Assembly (NCBI GenBank): GCA_964613665.1
Contig: CAZTIG010000016.1
Coordinates: 1-64,000, forward strand
DNA: 64,000 nt
DNA from: CAZQFV01 sp964613665
GTDB lineage: Bacteria > Chloroflexota > Chloroflexia > DTKN01
Direction of reading: 5' to 3'
Below, one piece after another: positions 51,059 through 59,290 of the stretch; position 1 is the stretch's first letter, and every line of letters begins with the position of its first letter. The translations under genes and the position numbers were made by a program. The notes beneath the pieces are model-generated. The model ran no database searches, was not told the origin of the DNA, and saw nothing but the letters and a program-made list of their open reading frames with translations.

Positions 51059-51378
51059 GGTAGTCCTCCATGCATCTGCGTTGCGCAGGCCCCGCCACCC
51101 GAAAAGCGCCCTCCGGGCCCCTCCCGGTGAGGATGGGCCGGTGCCTGACGCAATCTCGGTGGCGAGGAATTGGGTTTGAACTACTGGGCCGCCAACGGCC
51201 CCGGTCCCTGAGTGGGAGGGAGGTCCCTTGACCACCCGCATCATCCACCGCAAAAAGATAGCCCGCCGGTGGGAGAAGCGCAGCGCGCCCGGTTGGCATC
51301 ATGGCGGCGGGCCGTCCTTGCCTCCAATGGATTGGCCGAAGGGACATCACCTCCGCGGTGCTGGCTCAGGTCGGTACT
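51059..51378 (-). other. Long 5' leader of the S1-domain operon
   Basis: The promoter at 51385-51414 predicts a transcript start near 51378, about 320 bases before GTG 51058. The leader has several GC-rich palindromes and no convincing open frame with a ribosome-binding site. It may be regulatory, as is common for ribosomal-protein operons, but no known element was recognised. Confidence 0.4.
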
Positions 51379-51384
51379 GCGGCT

Positions 51385-51414
51385 ATTATACTGCAAACGA
51401 AAGGCAGATGTCAA
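51385..51414 (-). promoter_or_regulatory. Promoter of the S1-domain operon
   Basis: Minus strand: -35 TTGACA (51409-51414), 18-bp spacer, -10 TATAAT (51385-51390). It is back to back with the plus-strand promoter at 51426. Confidence 0.82.
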
Positions 51415-51425
51415 ATGTCTTTGCC

Positions 51426-51454
51426 TTGACACCCCCCGCACGCTGGGGTATCAT
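51426..51454 (+). promoter_or_regulatory. Promoter of the glycosyltransferase genes
   Basis: -35 TTGACA (51426-51431), 17-bp spacer, -10 TATCAT (51449-51454). The TTG start at 51496 lies 41 bases downstream. The two -35 boxes of the divergent promoters are 11 bases apart. Confidence 0.82.
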
Positions 51455-51495
51455 GCGGGTACCAGGCACTCCTTCGGCCGAAAGCGAGGGTACGG

Positions 51496-53580
51496 TTGGC
51501 CAAGATGATGCTCCCCCCACCAGAAGGTGTCGCGCAGCCCGGTGCCCCGGAGCGAGGCCGGCCGTGGCCCTGGCGCTCGTCCTTGCTGTTCCTGATCGTC
51601 GCCCTGGCGGCAGCGGTGCGCCTGGCGACGCTCTCCTTCCAGAGCCTCTGGCTGGACGAGATCGGCACCGCCGTCGAGGCCGGCCGGCCCTGGTCGAGCC
51701 TGTTCCTGGCCCTGTTCGACCCGCAGCAGGGTTATCCCCTCTACACCCTGGGTATGCGCCTGTGGATCGGCCTCTTTGGCAGCGGGGAGGTGGCCCTGCG
51801 CCTGCCCTCGGCCATCGCCGGGGTCGGCACGGTGCCATTGCTCTACATGCTCGGCCGGCGCCTCTTCGGCTGGAAGGTCGGCATGTTGGCGGCGGCTTTC
51901 CTAGCCCTCTCCCCCCTGGCCGTCTGGTACGCCCAGGAAGCGCGGGCCTATGCCCTGATGATGCTCCTCACCACGGCCGCTTGGCTGCTCCTGTGGGAGG
52001 CCCTCCATCGGCCAGCCCGCTGGCGCTGGTGGACACTGGGCGCCGTCACGGTCGTCTCCCTGGCCACCCACAGGCTGATCGGCGTGCTCTCGCTGGTCGG
52101 GCAGGTGGTCTACCTCCTGTACGTCGCCCGCCAGGGACAGCTCACGCGGCGCTACCGCACCCTGTTGGTGGTCCTGCTGGGGATTGTCCTGTTGGGAACG
52201 ATCGCCGGCCTGTGGTTCGTCCTGGGAGGCGAGGGCGCCCGGCAGTTCGCCGCCCCGCGCTCCTGGCTCGACCTGGCCGACGCCTTCAGCAAGCTCAGCC
52301 TGCGCATCCACCCGCGCCCGCCCGAGCTGGGGCAGGGACCCGACCGCCGGCCCTGGTTGGCCGTCTTTGGCCTGGTCGCCCTGGCCGGTATCGCCGCGTT
52401 GATCGAGGACATGGCCGCGCGGGGGGAGCGCCGCCGCCGGGCCGTCCTGCTGGCCTGCTTCCTCCTGGTGCCGCTGGGTACCTTCTTCCTGCTCTACCTG
52501 CTGCGGCCCTTTTACTACGAGCGCTACCTGCTGGGGGTGCTGCCGGCCTACCTGTTCCTGCTGGCCGTGGGCTGTGCCGCCTTGTGGCGCTGGGCGGCGC
52601 GCTTGGGACAGGTGACCGCCGGTGCCACCCGAGGGCGGCCCCTGCGGGCACTGGCGGCCCTCTCCCTGGGGGCCGTCGCCGTGGCCGCCGCGCTGCTGCC
52701 CCTGGGCGTCTCCTGGCAGCAGGTGCAGGATTGGACCCTCTCCCGCCTGCCGCAGAAGGAGCAGTTCCGCGAGGCCACCGCGTACCTGCAGCGGCATCTG
52801 CACCCGGGCGACATCCTGGTCGTCCACCCCGACTATATCGACCAGGCCGTGCGCTTCTACCAGGCCCGCTTCCCCCGCGTGCCGCTGGAGATCGCCACGA
52901 TCCGCGACATGAACACCGCCGAGTACGGCCGGCGCGAGTTCGAGGCCGACATGGACGCCCTCACCCGCGGCCATCGGCGGGCCTGGCTCTACCTGGCCCC
53001 CTACCACGCCCCTTTCAAGGACCCCAAGAGCTGGGTCTATGAGTGGTTCAACCTCAACCCGTTCCTGCACTGCGACGAGCAGACCTTTCACGGCCTGTCC
53101 CTCTACTGCGTCTCCTTCAACGCCCAGTACCGCCAGAGGGTCTTTGGCCCGACGCTGCCCCTGGACGCCCCCTTTGGCGGGGAGATTCTCCTCCTGGGAG
53201 GAGACATCGAGCCGTTCCAGGAACCGCTGCAGACAGGCGACACCCTGCCGGTGACGCTGTACCTAGAGGGCCTGTACGAGCAGCTGCCCGACCTGGAGGC
53301 GGTGGTGCGCTTGGTGGGGCCGGAGGGGCGCACGGTCTGGGCGGAAGAGACCGGCCAGCCATTGGGCGGTTTCCTGCCCACATCGCGCTGGCGGCCCGGC
53401 GACCAGTTCATGGACTATTACGAGCTGATCCTGCCGGCCGATATCCCGGCCGGCCCTTACGCCGTCGTGGTGGGCTTCCGGCGGGCAGATAGTCCGACGG
53501 AGATGCTGGCCCTGCCCAGCGGCTCGCACTGGGCCAACCTGGGCACGGTGGAGGTCGCCGCCCCGGGAGGCGCCCGGTGA
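51496..53580 (+). CDS. GT-C membrane glycosyltransferase (GT39/ArnT-like)
   Basis: 694 aa from TTG 51496 (GAGGG six bases upstream; ATG 51505 is an alternative). About eleven transmembrane helices. The first loop carries SLWLDEIGTAVEAGRPW, the acidic DE motif of GT-C enzymes that use polyprenyl-phosphate sugars (ArnT/PMT/GT39). A soluble beta-rich domain of about 230 residues follows (VVHPDYIDQAVRFYQ, then FGPTLPLDAPFGGEILLLGG, an Ig/CBM-like part). Likely transfers a sugar on the outer face of the membrane. Acceptor unknown. It overlaps the next gene by GTGA (53577), in a block of three GT genes. Confidence 0.85.
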   Translation: MAKMMLPPPEGVAQPGAPERGRPWPWRSSLLFLIVALAAAVRLATLSFQSLWLDEIGTAVEAGRPWSSLFLALFDPQQGYPLYTLGMRLWIGLFGSGEVALRLPSAIAGVGTVPLLYMLGRRLFGWKVGMLAAAFLALSPLAVWYAQEARAYALMMLLTTAAWLLLWEALHRPARWRWWTLGAVTVVSLATHRLIGVLSLVGQVVYLLYVARQGQLTRRYRTLLVVLLGIVLLGTIAGLWFVLGGEGARQFAAPRSWLDLADAFSKLSLRIHPRPPELGQGPDRRPWLAVFGLVALAGIAALIEDMAARGERRRRAVLLACFLLVPLGTFFLLYLLRPFYYERYLLGVLPAYLFLLAVGCAALWRWAARLGQVTAGATRGRPLRALAALSLGAVAVAAALLPLGVSWQQVQDWTLSRLPQKEQFREATAYLQRHLHPGDILVVHPDYIDQAVRFYQARFPRVPLEIATIRDMNTAEYGRREFEADMDALTRGHRRAWLYLAPYHAPFKDPKSWVYEWFNLNPFLHCDEQTFHGLSLYCVSFNAQYRQRVFGPTLPLDAPFGGEILLLGGDIEPFQEPLQTGDTLPVTLYLEGLYEQLPDLEAVVRLVGPEGRTVWAEETGQPLGGFLPTSRWRPGDQFMDYYELILPADIPAGPYAVVVGFRRADSPTEMLALPSGSHWANLGTVEVAAPGGAR

Positions 53581-56027
53581 CCCGGCACGAGTGGTGCGAC
53601 CTGGCCGTGGTCGTGGGCCTGGCCTTGGCGCTGCGCCTGGCGCTGTGGTGGCTGCTGCCGCGCGGGTCGCTGATCAGCGACGAGCCCGAGTACCTGGCGG
53701 CGGCCACCTGGCTGGCCCGCGGGCACGGCTTCTCCTTCTACGCCGAGTGGCCCTGGCTGCGCCCACCGCTCTACCTGCTCTTCCTGGCCCCCTTTGTGCG
53801 CCTCTTTGGCCTCGACCTCACCCCGATCCGCCTGGTCCAGGTCGGCCTCAGCCTGCTGGTGCCGCTGCTGGTCTACCTCCTGGGCCGCGCTGCCCTGGGC
53901 CGGCGCGTCGGCCTGGTGGCCGGCCTGATCGCCGCCCTGTGGCTGCCCCTGGCGGTGCTGCCCCACCTGGTCCTGGCCGAGAACCTCTTCCTGCCCCTGC
54001 TCCTGGCGGCGTTCGGGTGCCTGGTGCGCTTCCAACAGGAGCGGCGCCCGCGCTGGGTGCTGGCCGGCGGCAGCCTGCTGGGCCTGGCCACCCTGGCGCG
54101 CGGGCTGACCATCGGCTTCCTGCCGCTGGCGGCACTGTGGGTGCTCCTGGCGGGCCGCCGGGAACGGCCGGCCGGGACCCGGGCCACCGTGGCGTTGCGC
54201 GACGCAGTCCTCCTGATCACCGCAGCCCTCCTGGTCATCCTGCCCTGGTCGGGCTACTGCTCGCTGCGCTACGGCCGGCCGATCCTGGGCGACACGACCG
54301 GCGGGTACAACTTCTGGCTGGGCACGCAAGGTGGCCAGTTCCACAACTTGCCCGAGGTGAACCGTGTCCTCCTGGCGCTGCCCGACCCGGCGGCGCGCCA
54401 GGCCTATGCCTACGAGCAGGGCTTCCGGGCCATTGCCGCCGACCCCGCTGGTTTCCTGCACACCCGGGCCACCGAACTGGACCAGCTTCTGCGCATCAAC
54501 TACAGCGCCGACGAGCGCCTGGTGGACGGTTTTGTGCTGGGCGAGGTGGACGTGCCCCACCTGCTGGCACTCTTCCTCCTGGAGGACACTCTCTACGTGC
54601 TCCTGGTGCCGCTGGCCCTGCTGGGACTCCTCCTGCGCCGCGGCGAGGCCGGCCGGGGGCTGGTCCTCTTGTGGCTGGGGTACAGCGTGCTGATGGCGGT
54701 GGCCTTTTTCGCCATCGGCCGCTTCCGCCTGCCGCTGCTGCCCTTCCTGGCCATCTACGCGGCCGCCCTGCTGGAGCGGCCGTGGCGAGGGCCGGCCGTA
54801 CAGGGGCGCGCGCGACGGCTGGACCTTGTGGTGCGCCTGGCCGCCGCCGGCCTGCTCGGCGCGGCCTTCTGGGCGATCGTCCTACCCTCCTACGTGGGGC
54901 CCTACCCGGCGGCCTCGGGGTCGACCCTGCTTGGCTTACAGGGGCGCAGTGCCGCCGCCAGCCTGGCCCAGGCCCGCGAGGCCATCGCTGCCGGCGACCT
55001 GGAGCACGCCCGCACCGAGATCGACCGGGCCGCCACGTTCCGTCCCGACGGCACCAACCCAGTGCCCACGGCTCAGGTCGTCCTGGCCGAGTGGCACCGC
55101 GCCCGCGGCGAGGAAGAGTCCGCCCTGGCCGCCGTGACCGGCCAGAACTGGTACCAGGCCCGCCTGCTGCGCGGCGACCTGCTGCGGGCGCAGGGCCGGC
55201 TGGACGAGGCCCGTGCCGAGTTCGGCGCGCGGGACGTGCAGGAGCGCAACCCGACGGCGTGGGCCTGGGACCACCTGCGACCACCCGCCGGCAGCACGGT
55301 GGACCTGGGCGGAGGGCTGGACCTGGGGCTGGTGGACGGCTTCCACGCCCCCGAGCGTGACGGCGAGGTCACCTACCGCTGGAGCGGCGAGGAGGCCCGC
55401 CTGCGCTTCCTCGGAGCCGGGACCGGCCGGCCGCAGACGCTCCGCCTGCGGCTGCGGGGCTGGCGGCCGGAAGGGGAGGCCCCCGCCGAGGTGATCCTGT
55501 TGGCCGGGGGCGTGGAGGTGGCGCGCTTCGTGGCTCCCGCGGAGTGGACCGAGGTCAGCGCCGTCCTGCCGACCGTCCCCCCTGGGCAGGACATCGTCGT
55601 AGCACTGCGCAGCTCGGCCTTCCCCGCCGGGCCGCGGGACCTGCTGCTGTCGGGCCGGCTGCGGGTGCTGGGGGTGATGGTGGATCGGGCAGGGGTGCAG
55701 AAACTGGATGATCTGGCAGTAGCAGTGTACGAGGCGACGCAGTCCTTTCCAGCGGAAGAGCGCCATGTGCTAACGGCGCAGTTGCGGCGAGCAACGGTGT
55801 CCGCACCGGCGAATGTAGCCGAAGGCTCCGGGCGAGAAAGCCGGCGCGACTACCTGCGCTTTCTGTACATTGCGCGGGGCTCGCTGGGCGAGGTGGAGTA
55901 CTATCTTCACCTGGGCACACGGCTCGGGTATCTGACCAAGGACCATGAGGTGCTCCGCCTGCGCGAGGAGGCCGGGCGCACCCTGCAGGGCTTGATCCTC
56001 TACTGGGAACAGCGGGGCAAGTCATGA
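53577..56027 (+). CDS. GT-C membrane glycosyltransferase with an in-frame four-helix-bundle tail
   Basis: 816 aa from GTG 53577. Residues 10-410 are a GT39/ArnT-like membrane part with the acidic loop LISDEPEYLAAATWLARGHG and about ten helices. Residues 440-560 form a helical repeat region, and 575-702 a beta-rich domain ending RVLGVMVD. Residues 703-816 are a complete 4HB/IVP domain (QKLDDLAVAVYEATQSFP, LTAQLRRATVSAPANVAEGS, LGEVEYYLHLGTRLGYL). The paralogue downstream has the same ending up to the identical DNA GCTGGGGGTGATGGTGGA and then diverges, so the 4HB is an insertion that replaced the normal C-terminus. The 4HB could also start from an internal GTG/ATG at this junction. Confidence 0.85.
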   Translation: MTRHEWCDLAVVVGLALALRLALWWLLPRGSLISDEPEYLAAATWLARGHGFSFYAEWPWLRPPLYLLFLAPFVRLFGLDLTPIRLVQVGLSLLVPLLVYLLGRAALGRRVGLVAGLIAALWLPLAVLPHLVLAENLFLPLLLAAFGCLVRFQQERRPRWVLAGGSLLGLATLARGLTIGFLPLAALWVLLAGRRERPAGTRATVALRDAVLLITAALLVILPWSGYCSLRYGRPILGDTTGGYNFWLGTQGGQFHNLPEVNRVLLALPDPAARQAYAYEQGFRAIAADPAGFLHTRATELDQLLRINYSADERLVDGFVLGEVDVPHLLALFLLEDTLYVLLVPLALLGLLLRRGEAGRGLVLLWLGYSVLMAVAFFAIGRFRLPLLPFLAIYAAALLERPWRGPAVQGRARRLDLVVRLAAAGLLGAAFWAIVLPSYVGPYPAASGSTLLGLQGRSAAASLAQAREAIAAGDLEHARTEIDRAATFRPDGTNPVPTAQVVLAEWHRARGEEESALAAVTGQNWYQARLLRGDLLRAQGRLDEARAEFGARDVQERNPTAWAWDHLRPPAGSTVDLGGGLDLGLVDGFHAPERDGEVTYRWSGEEARLRFLGAGTGRPQTLRLRLRGWRPEGEAPAEVILLAGGVEVARFVAPAEWTEVSAVLPTVPPGQDIVVALRSSAFPAGPRDLLLSGRLRVLGVMVDRAGVQKLDDLAVAVYEATQSFPAEERHVLTAQLRRATVSAPANVAEGSGRESRRDYLRFLYIARGSLGEVEYYLHLGTRLGYLTKDHEVLRLREEAGRTLQGLILYWEQRGKS

Positions 56028-56043
56028 CCCCGCCTTATCTCTG

Positions 56044-56057
56044 TCACTTGTCACTTG
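56044..56057 (+). repeat. Heptamer repeat, two units, after the GT-4HB fusion gene
   Basis: TCACTTG TCACTTG, flanked by near-units ATCTCTG and TTGCCTC. It lies in the 54-bp gap between the 4HB-tailed gene and the next glycosyltransferase gene. Confidence 0.6.
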
Positions 56058-56081
56058 TTGCCTCCTACTGAGGACCGGTCG

Positions 56082-58322
56082 GTGAGCCCTGTCGATAGCC
56101 GTTCCCGCGACACGCGCTGGCTCTGGTCGCTGCTGCTGAGTCTGATCGTGGTTGCGCTGGTCCTGCGCGCCGCCACCCTCTCCTGGCACGCCTCCTACCC
56201 CCTCGGTGGGGACGAGAGCGCCTTCTTCGAACAGGCCCGCACCTTTGTCCAGGGCCGCGGCTACCAGGAACTGGAGCTGATGCGCGGGCCCCTCTACCCG
56301 CTCTTCCTGGCGGTGATCTTTCGCCTCTGCGGCGCCGAGGTCGGCGCGGCGCGCCTGGTGCAGACCCTCCTGGGCACGGCCACGGTGCCGCTGCTCTACC
56401 TCTGGGCCGGCCGGCGCCACGGCCGGCGGGCCGGCCTGGCCGCCGCCGCCCTGGGGGCGCTCTTCTTCGCCCTGGCCGTGCAGGCCACCTTCCTGCTGAC
56501 CGAGACGCTCTTTCTTTTCCTCTACGTCCTGGGCATGGTCGTCCTCGAGTGGGGCCTGGAGCGGCCGGCCTGGTGGCGGGCCCTCCTGGCCGGCCTGCTC
56601 TTTGGCCTGGCCACGCTGACCCGCTCCGTCGGCCTGCCGCTGGTGGGGGTGGCGGTCCTGGCAGTGTTCTTCCCGCCCGCACCCCCGCTCCCTGTCTCCC
56701 ACTCTCCCTCTCTGCCTGTCTCCCCTTCCACCTCTCGCCCATGGCGCCGGGCCCTGGCCTCCGCCGCACTGGCTCTCCTGGGCACCGCCCTGGTCATCGT
56801 CCCCTGGACGGTACGCAACGCCGTGGCCTATCGCTCCTTCATCCTGGTGGACACAACCGGCGCCACCAACCTCTGGCTGGACAACGACCCCGACCTGGGC
56901 CGCGACGCGGTCAAGCGCGAGCTGCTCAAGTACCCCGAGGGTGAGCGCCAGGGCCTGGCCATGCGCAACGGGCTGGCCTCCATCGCCGCCCACCCCGGCT
57001 GGTTTCTGGACAAGTGCTGGGGCGAAGTGCGGGCTTTTTTCGCCCTGGAGTACGTGGACGACTTCATGGAGCGGCCGGCCATCTGGTACCCCGACGGAGA
57101 GGTCTGGTCGCGCGTTCTCCTGGGCGACGGGCTCTACCTGCTCCTGGTCGCCGCCGGCCTGGTGGGCCTGGCCGGCAGCCGCACCCGCCTAAAGGCCCTC
57201 GACCTGCTCTGGCTCGCCTACATCGTGGCCAGTAGCGCCCTCTTCCACGTTGAGCTGCGCTACCGCCTGCCCTTCCTGGTGGCCCTGGTCCCCTACGCCG
57301 CCGTCGTCCTGGCCCACCCCCGGGCGATCTGGGCAGCGCTGCGGCGGAACTGGCCACGGTTGGCGCTGGCCGGCCTGGCTCCGGTTGCCTTTGGCGGCGT
57401 CCTCCTGGCCCACGCCAACTACCCCGCCCTGACCTGGCAAGTTGCCGTCAAGCGCGTCGACCTGGTGCTGGGGGGGTGGGCCTTGCAGCGCGGCGATTGC
57501 GCCGGCGCGGCCGACCGGGCCCGTGCCGCCCTCGATGTCTACCCGGAATCGTCCGAGGCCCGCGTGCTGCTGGCGCGGGCCCTGCGCGTCCAGGGGGATC
57601 ATGCGCAGGCCGAGACCGTCCTGCGCCAGGCTATCGCCTACCGCTCTGGGCACCCCCATCCCCACCTGCTGCTGGGGGACCTGCTGCGCCAGGGGGGGCG
57701 GATAGAAGAGGCCCTCCCGGAACTGGCCTACGAGAGCCACTCGCTGGAGGACCTGCAGGGCTGGGCCTGGGACAGCTTCGGGTCACCGCTCCCCACAGCG
57801 CTGGACATGGGCACAGGTCTGGAGCTGGGCTGCGTCCGCGGCTGGCACCTGCCCGAGCGCAGCGCCGACGGCGTCACCTTCCGCTGGAGCGACGACCACG
57901 TTACTTTCCGACTGGCCGCGCCCGGCAGCACCTCGCACACGCTGCGCTCCGGCCCCGCCCCGGTGCGGCTGACGCTGCGCCTGGCGGCCGGCCGGCGCGC
58001 GGGGCTGCCCCTGCCGCCAGTGGAGGTCTGGCTAGAGGGACGGCGTCTGGCCACCTTCACCGTCGAGAACGGCTGGCACGACTACACGCTGGAGCTCCCC
58101 GCCGTGCCGCCCAGCACCACCTTGCAGTTCGAGCTGCGCAGCCAGACCTTCCGCCCGCACGCCCACGACCCCCACCTGGACGACAACCGGGCGCTGGGGG
58201 TGATGGTGGACCAGCTTTCAGCTGTCAGCTATCAGCCGTTGGCCACCAGCGATCGGCGCTGTGACAACTGGACACTACGGGCTGCAACCTGGCACCCGAA
58301 GCTGCCTTGTCTGCCGCCCTGA
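56082..58322 (+). CDS. GT-C membrane glycosyltransferase, C-terminus overwritten by heptamer repeats
   Basis: 746 aa from GTG 56082 (GAGGA about eight bases upstream); an upstream TTG at 56055 lies inside the heptamer array. Residues 10-450 are the GT39/ArnT-like membrane part with PLGGDESAFFEQARTF as the acidic loop, about eleven helices. Residues 463-546 are TPR-like (ALDVYPESSEARVLLARALR). Residues 560-705 are the beta-rich domain shared with the gene upstream, ending RALGVMVD. The last 37 residues are the translation of CAGCTNT heptamers and following DNA (QLSAVSYQPLATSDRRC) and have no domain character. A heptad-like low-complexity stretch (SHSPSLPVSPSTS) is also inserted near residue 215. 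Confidence 0.8.
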   Translation: MSPVDSRSRDTRWLWSLLLSLIVVALVLRAATLSWHASYPLGGDESAFFEQARTFVQGRGYQELELMRGPLYPLFLAVIFRLCGAEVGAARLVQTLLGTATVPLLYLWAGRRHGRRAGLAAAALGALFFALAVQATFLLTETLFLFLYVLGMVVLEWGLERPAWWRALLAGLLFGLATLTRSVGLPLVGVAVLAVFFPPAPPLPVSHSPSLPVSPSTSRPWRRALASAALALLGTALVIVPWTVRNAVAYRSFILVDTTGATNLWLDNDPDLGRDAVKRELLKYPEGERQGLAMRNGLASIAAHPGWFLDKCWGEVRAFFALEYVDDFMERPAIWYPDGEVWSRVLLGDGLYLLLVAAGLVGLAGSRTRLKALDLLWLAYIVASSALFHVELRYRLPFLVALVPYAAVVLAHPRAIWAALRRNWPRLALAGLAPVAFGGVLLAHANYPALTWQVAVKRVDLVLGGWALQRGDCAGAADRARAALDVYPESSEARVLLARALRVQGDHAQAETVLRQAIAYRSGHPHPHLLLGDLLRQGGRIEEALPELAYESHSLEDLQGWAWDSFGSPLPTALDMGTGLELGCVRGWHLPERSADGVTFRWSDDHVTFRLAAPGSTSHTLRSGPAPVRLTLRLAAGRRAGLPLPPVEVWLEGRRLATFTVENGWHDYTLELPAVPPSTTLQFELRSQTFRPHAHDPHLDDNRALGVMVDQLSAVSYQPLATSDRRCDNWTLRAATWHPKLPCLPP
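56689..56737 (+). repeat. Heptamer-like C/T-rich repeat inside the glycosyltransferase gene
   Basis: About seven degenerate 7-bp units (CTCCCTG, TCTCCCA, CTCTCCC, TCTCTGC, CTGTCTC ...) in frame, coding for a Ser/Pro-rich insertion that has no counterpart in the upstream paralogue. Confidence 0.5.
58212..58239 (+). repeat. Heptamer repeat, four units, at the 3' end of the glycosyltransferase gene
   Basis: CAGCTTT, CAGCTGT, CAGCTAT, CAGCCGT, directly after the sequence GCTGGGGGTGATGGTGGA (58193-58210) that is identical in the upstream paralogue at 55667-55684. Confidence 0.85.
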
Positions 58323-58324
58323 GG

Positions 58325-58394
58325 TGCATCTTGCATCCTGCTTCCTGCATCCTGCATTCTGCATCCTGCATCTTGCATCCTGCATCTTGCATCC
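58325..58394 (+). repeat. Heptamer repeat, ten units of TGCATCY
   Basis: Ten consecutive 7-bp units (TGCATCT or TGCATCC, with one TGCTTCC and one TGCATTC), directly after the stop of the glycosyltransferase gene, followed by TGTCCCT. It ends 30 bases before the methyltransferase start. Confidence 0.92.
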
Positions 58395-58423
58395 TGTCCC
58401 TTGCCAACTTGAGGATGGTCTCG

Positions 58424-59188
58424 ATGAGCCCCACTTTCCGCACCGCTGAAGACTGGCACTCCTGGTTCCTCCACCAGGCCACCTGGACGCAGGCCACCCG
58501 CCGCTGGCTCTACGGGCAGGCCGGCCTCTCCGCGGCCCACGCCGCCCTGGAGGTCGGCTGCGGCACGGGGGTCATCGCCGCAGAGGTAGCGCGCCTGGGG
58601 CCGGCCGTCACCGGGCTGGACTGTGATGCCGCGATGCTCGCCGTGGCCCGGCGGAGGGCGCCGTCCGTACGCCTGGTCCAGGGCGACGCCCACGCGCTCC
58701 CCTTTGCCGCAAGCTCCTTCGACGTGGTCCTCTGTCACTACCTGCTGCTCTGGCTGGCCGACCCGTCGGGGGCGCTGCGCGAGATGGCGCGCGTCGTGCG
58801 GCCCGGCGGCGCCGTCCTGGCCTGCGCCGAGCCCGACTACGGCGGGCGCGTCGATCACCCACCGGAGCTGGCGCGGCTGGGGCAGCTGCAGGCCGAGTCC
58901 CTACACCGCCAGGGGGCCGATCCGCACATCGGCCGGCGGCTGGGGGAGCTCTTCAGCGCCGCCGGCCTATCCGCGACCGTCGGGGTCATGGCCGGCCAGT
59001 GGACCGTGCCTTCCCCTCCCGATGCCGCCTTCGCTGCCGAGTGGGCCGTACGCCGGCAGGACCTGGCCGGGTCGGTCTCTTCCGAGGAGCTGGACCGCCT
59101 CGAGGAGATCGACCGCCAGGCCGCCGCGGCCGGCCGGCGGCTGCTCTTTGTGCCGACCTTTTACGCGCTGGGGGGAAAAGAGGCCTGA
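58424..59188 (+). CDS. Class I SAM-dependent methyltransferase
   Basis: 254 aa from ATG 58424 (GAGG nine bases upstream); ATG 58415 touches the Shine-Dalgarno, and the longer open frame upstream is translation of the heptamers. Motif I ALEVGCGTGVIAAEVARLG (E-V-G-C-G-T-G), acidic residue in VTGLDCDAAML, motif near VQGDAHALPFAASSFDVVLC, and the post-motif HYLLLWLADPSGALREMAR. It is a ubiE/COQ5-like (Methyltransf_11) class I enzyme. Substrate unknown. It sits among glycosyltransferase-type genes, so methylation of a surface polymer or lipid is possible. Confidence 0.88.
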   Translation: MSPTFRTAEDWHSWFLHQATWTQATRRWLYGQAGLSAAHAALEVGCGTGVIAAEVARLGPAVTGLDCDAAMLAVARRRAPSVRLVQGDAHALPFAASSFDVVLCHYLLLWLADPSGALREMARVVRPGGAVLACAEPDYGGRVDHPPELARLGQLQAESLHRQGADPHIGRRLGELFSAAGLSATVGVMAGQWTVPSPPDAAFAAEWAVRRQDLAGSVSSEELDRLEEIDRQAAAAGRRLLFVPTFYALGGKEA

Positions 59189-59196
59189 GGTTCCCC

Positions 59197-59225
59197 TTGC
59201 GCAACGCCCCAACTCGTGGTACTAT
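59197..59225 (+). promoter_or_regulatory. Promoter of the 59291-61575 gene group
   Basis: -35 TTGCGC (59197-59202), 17-bp spacer, -10 TACTAT (59220-59225) preceded by TGG. The ATG at 59291 is 65 bases downstream. Confidence 0.68.
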
Positions 59226-59290
59226 TCGACCGAACCCTGGCCGGACCTGTGGCAGCCTGGGGCACAGTCCCAATCCACAAGGAGGAGAAG

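Noticed and set aside
51340..51378. T-box-like sequence (ACCGCGGAGG...GTCCCTT on the minus strand) in the S1 leader
   Set aside because: It lies at the very start of the predicted transcript, with no room for a specifier stem, and no AGGGTGG antiterminator core is present.
58325..58394. CRISPR-like array
   Set aside because: Units are 7 bp and contiguous, with no spacers and no cas genes; it is a tandem heptamer array.
58307..58423. N-terminal extension of the methyltransferase (ILHPASC repeats)
   Set aside because: This is translation of the TGCATCY heptamers. The ATG at 58424 has a better-spaced ribosome-binding site and gives the normal family N-terminus.
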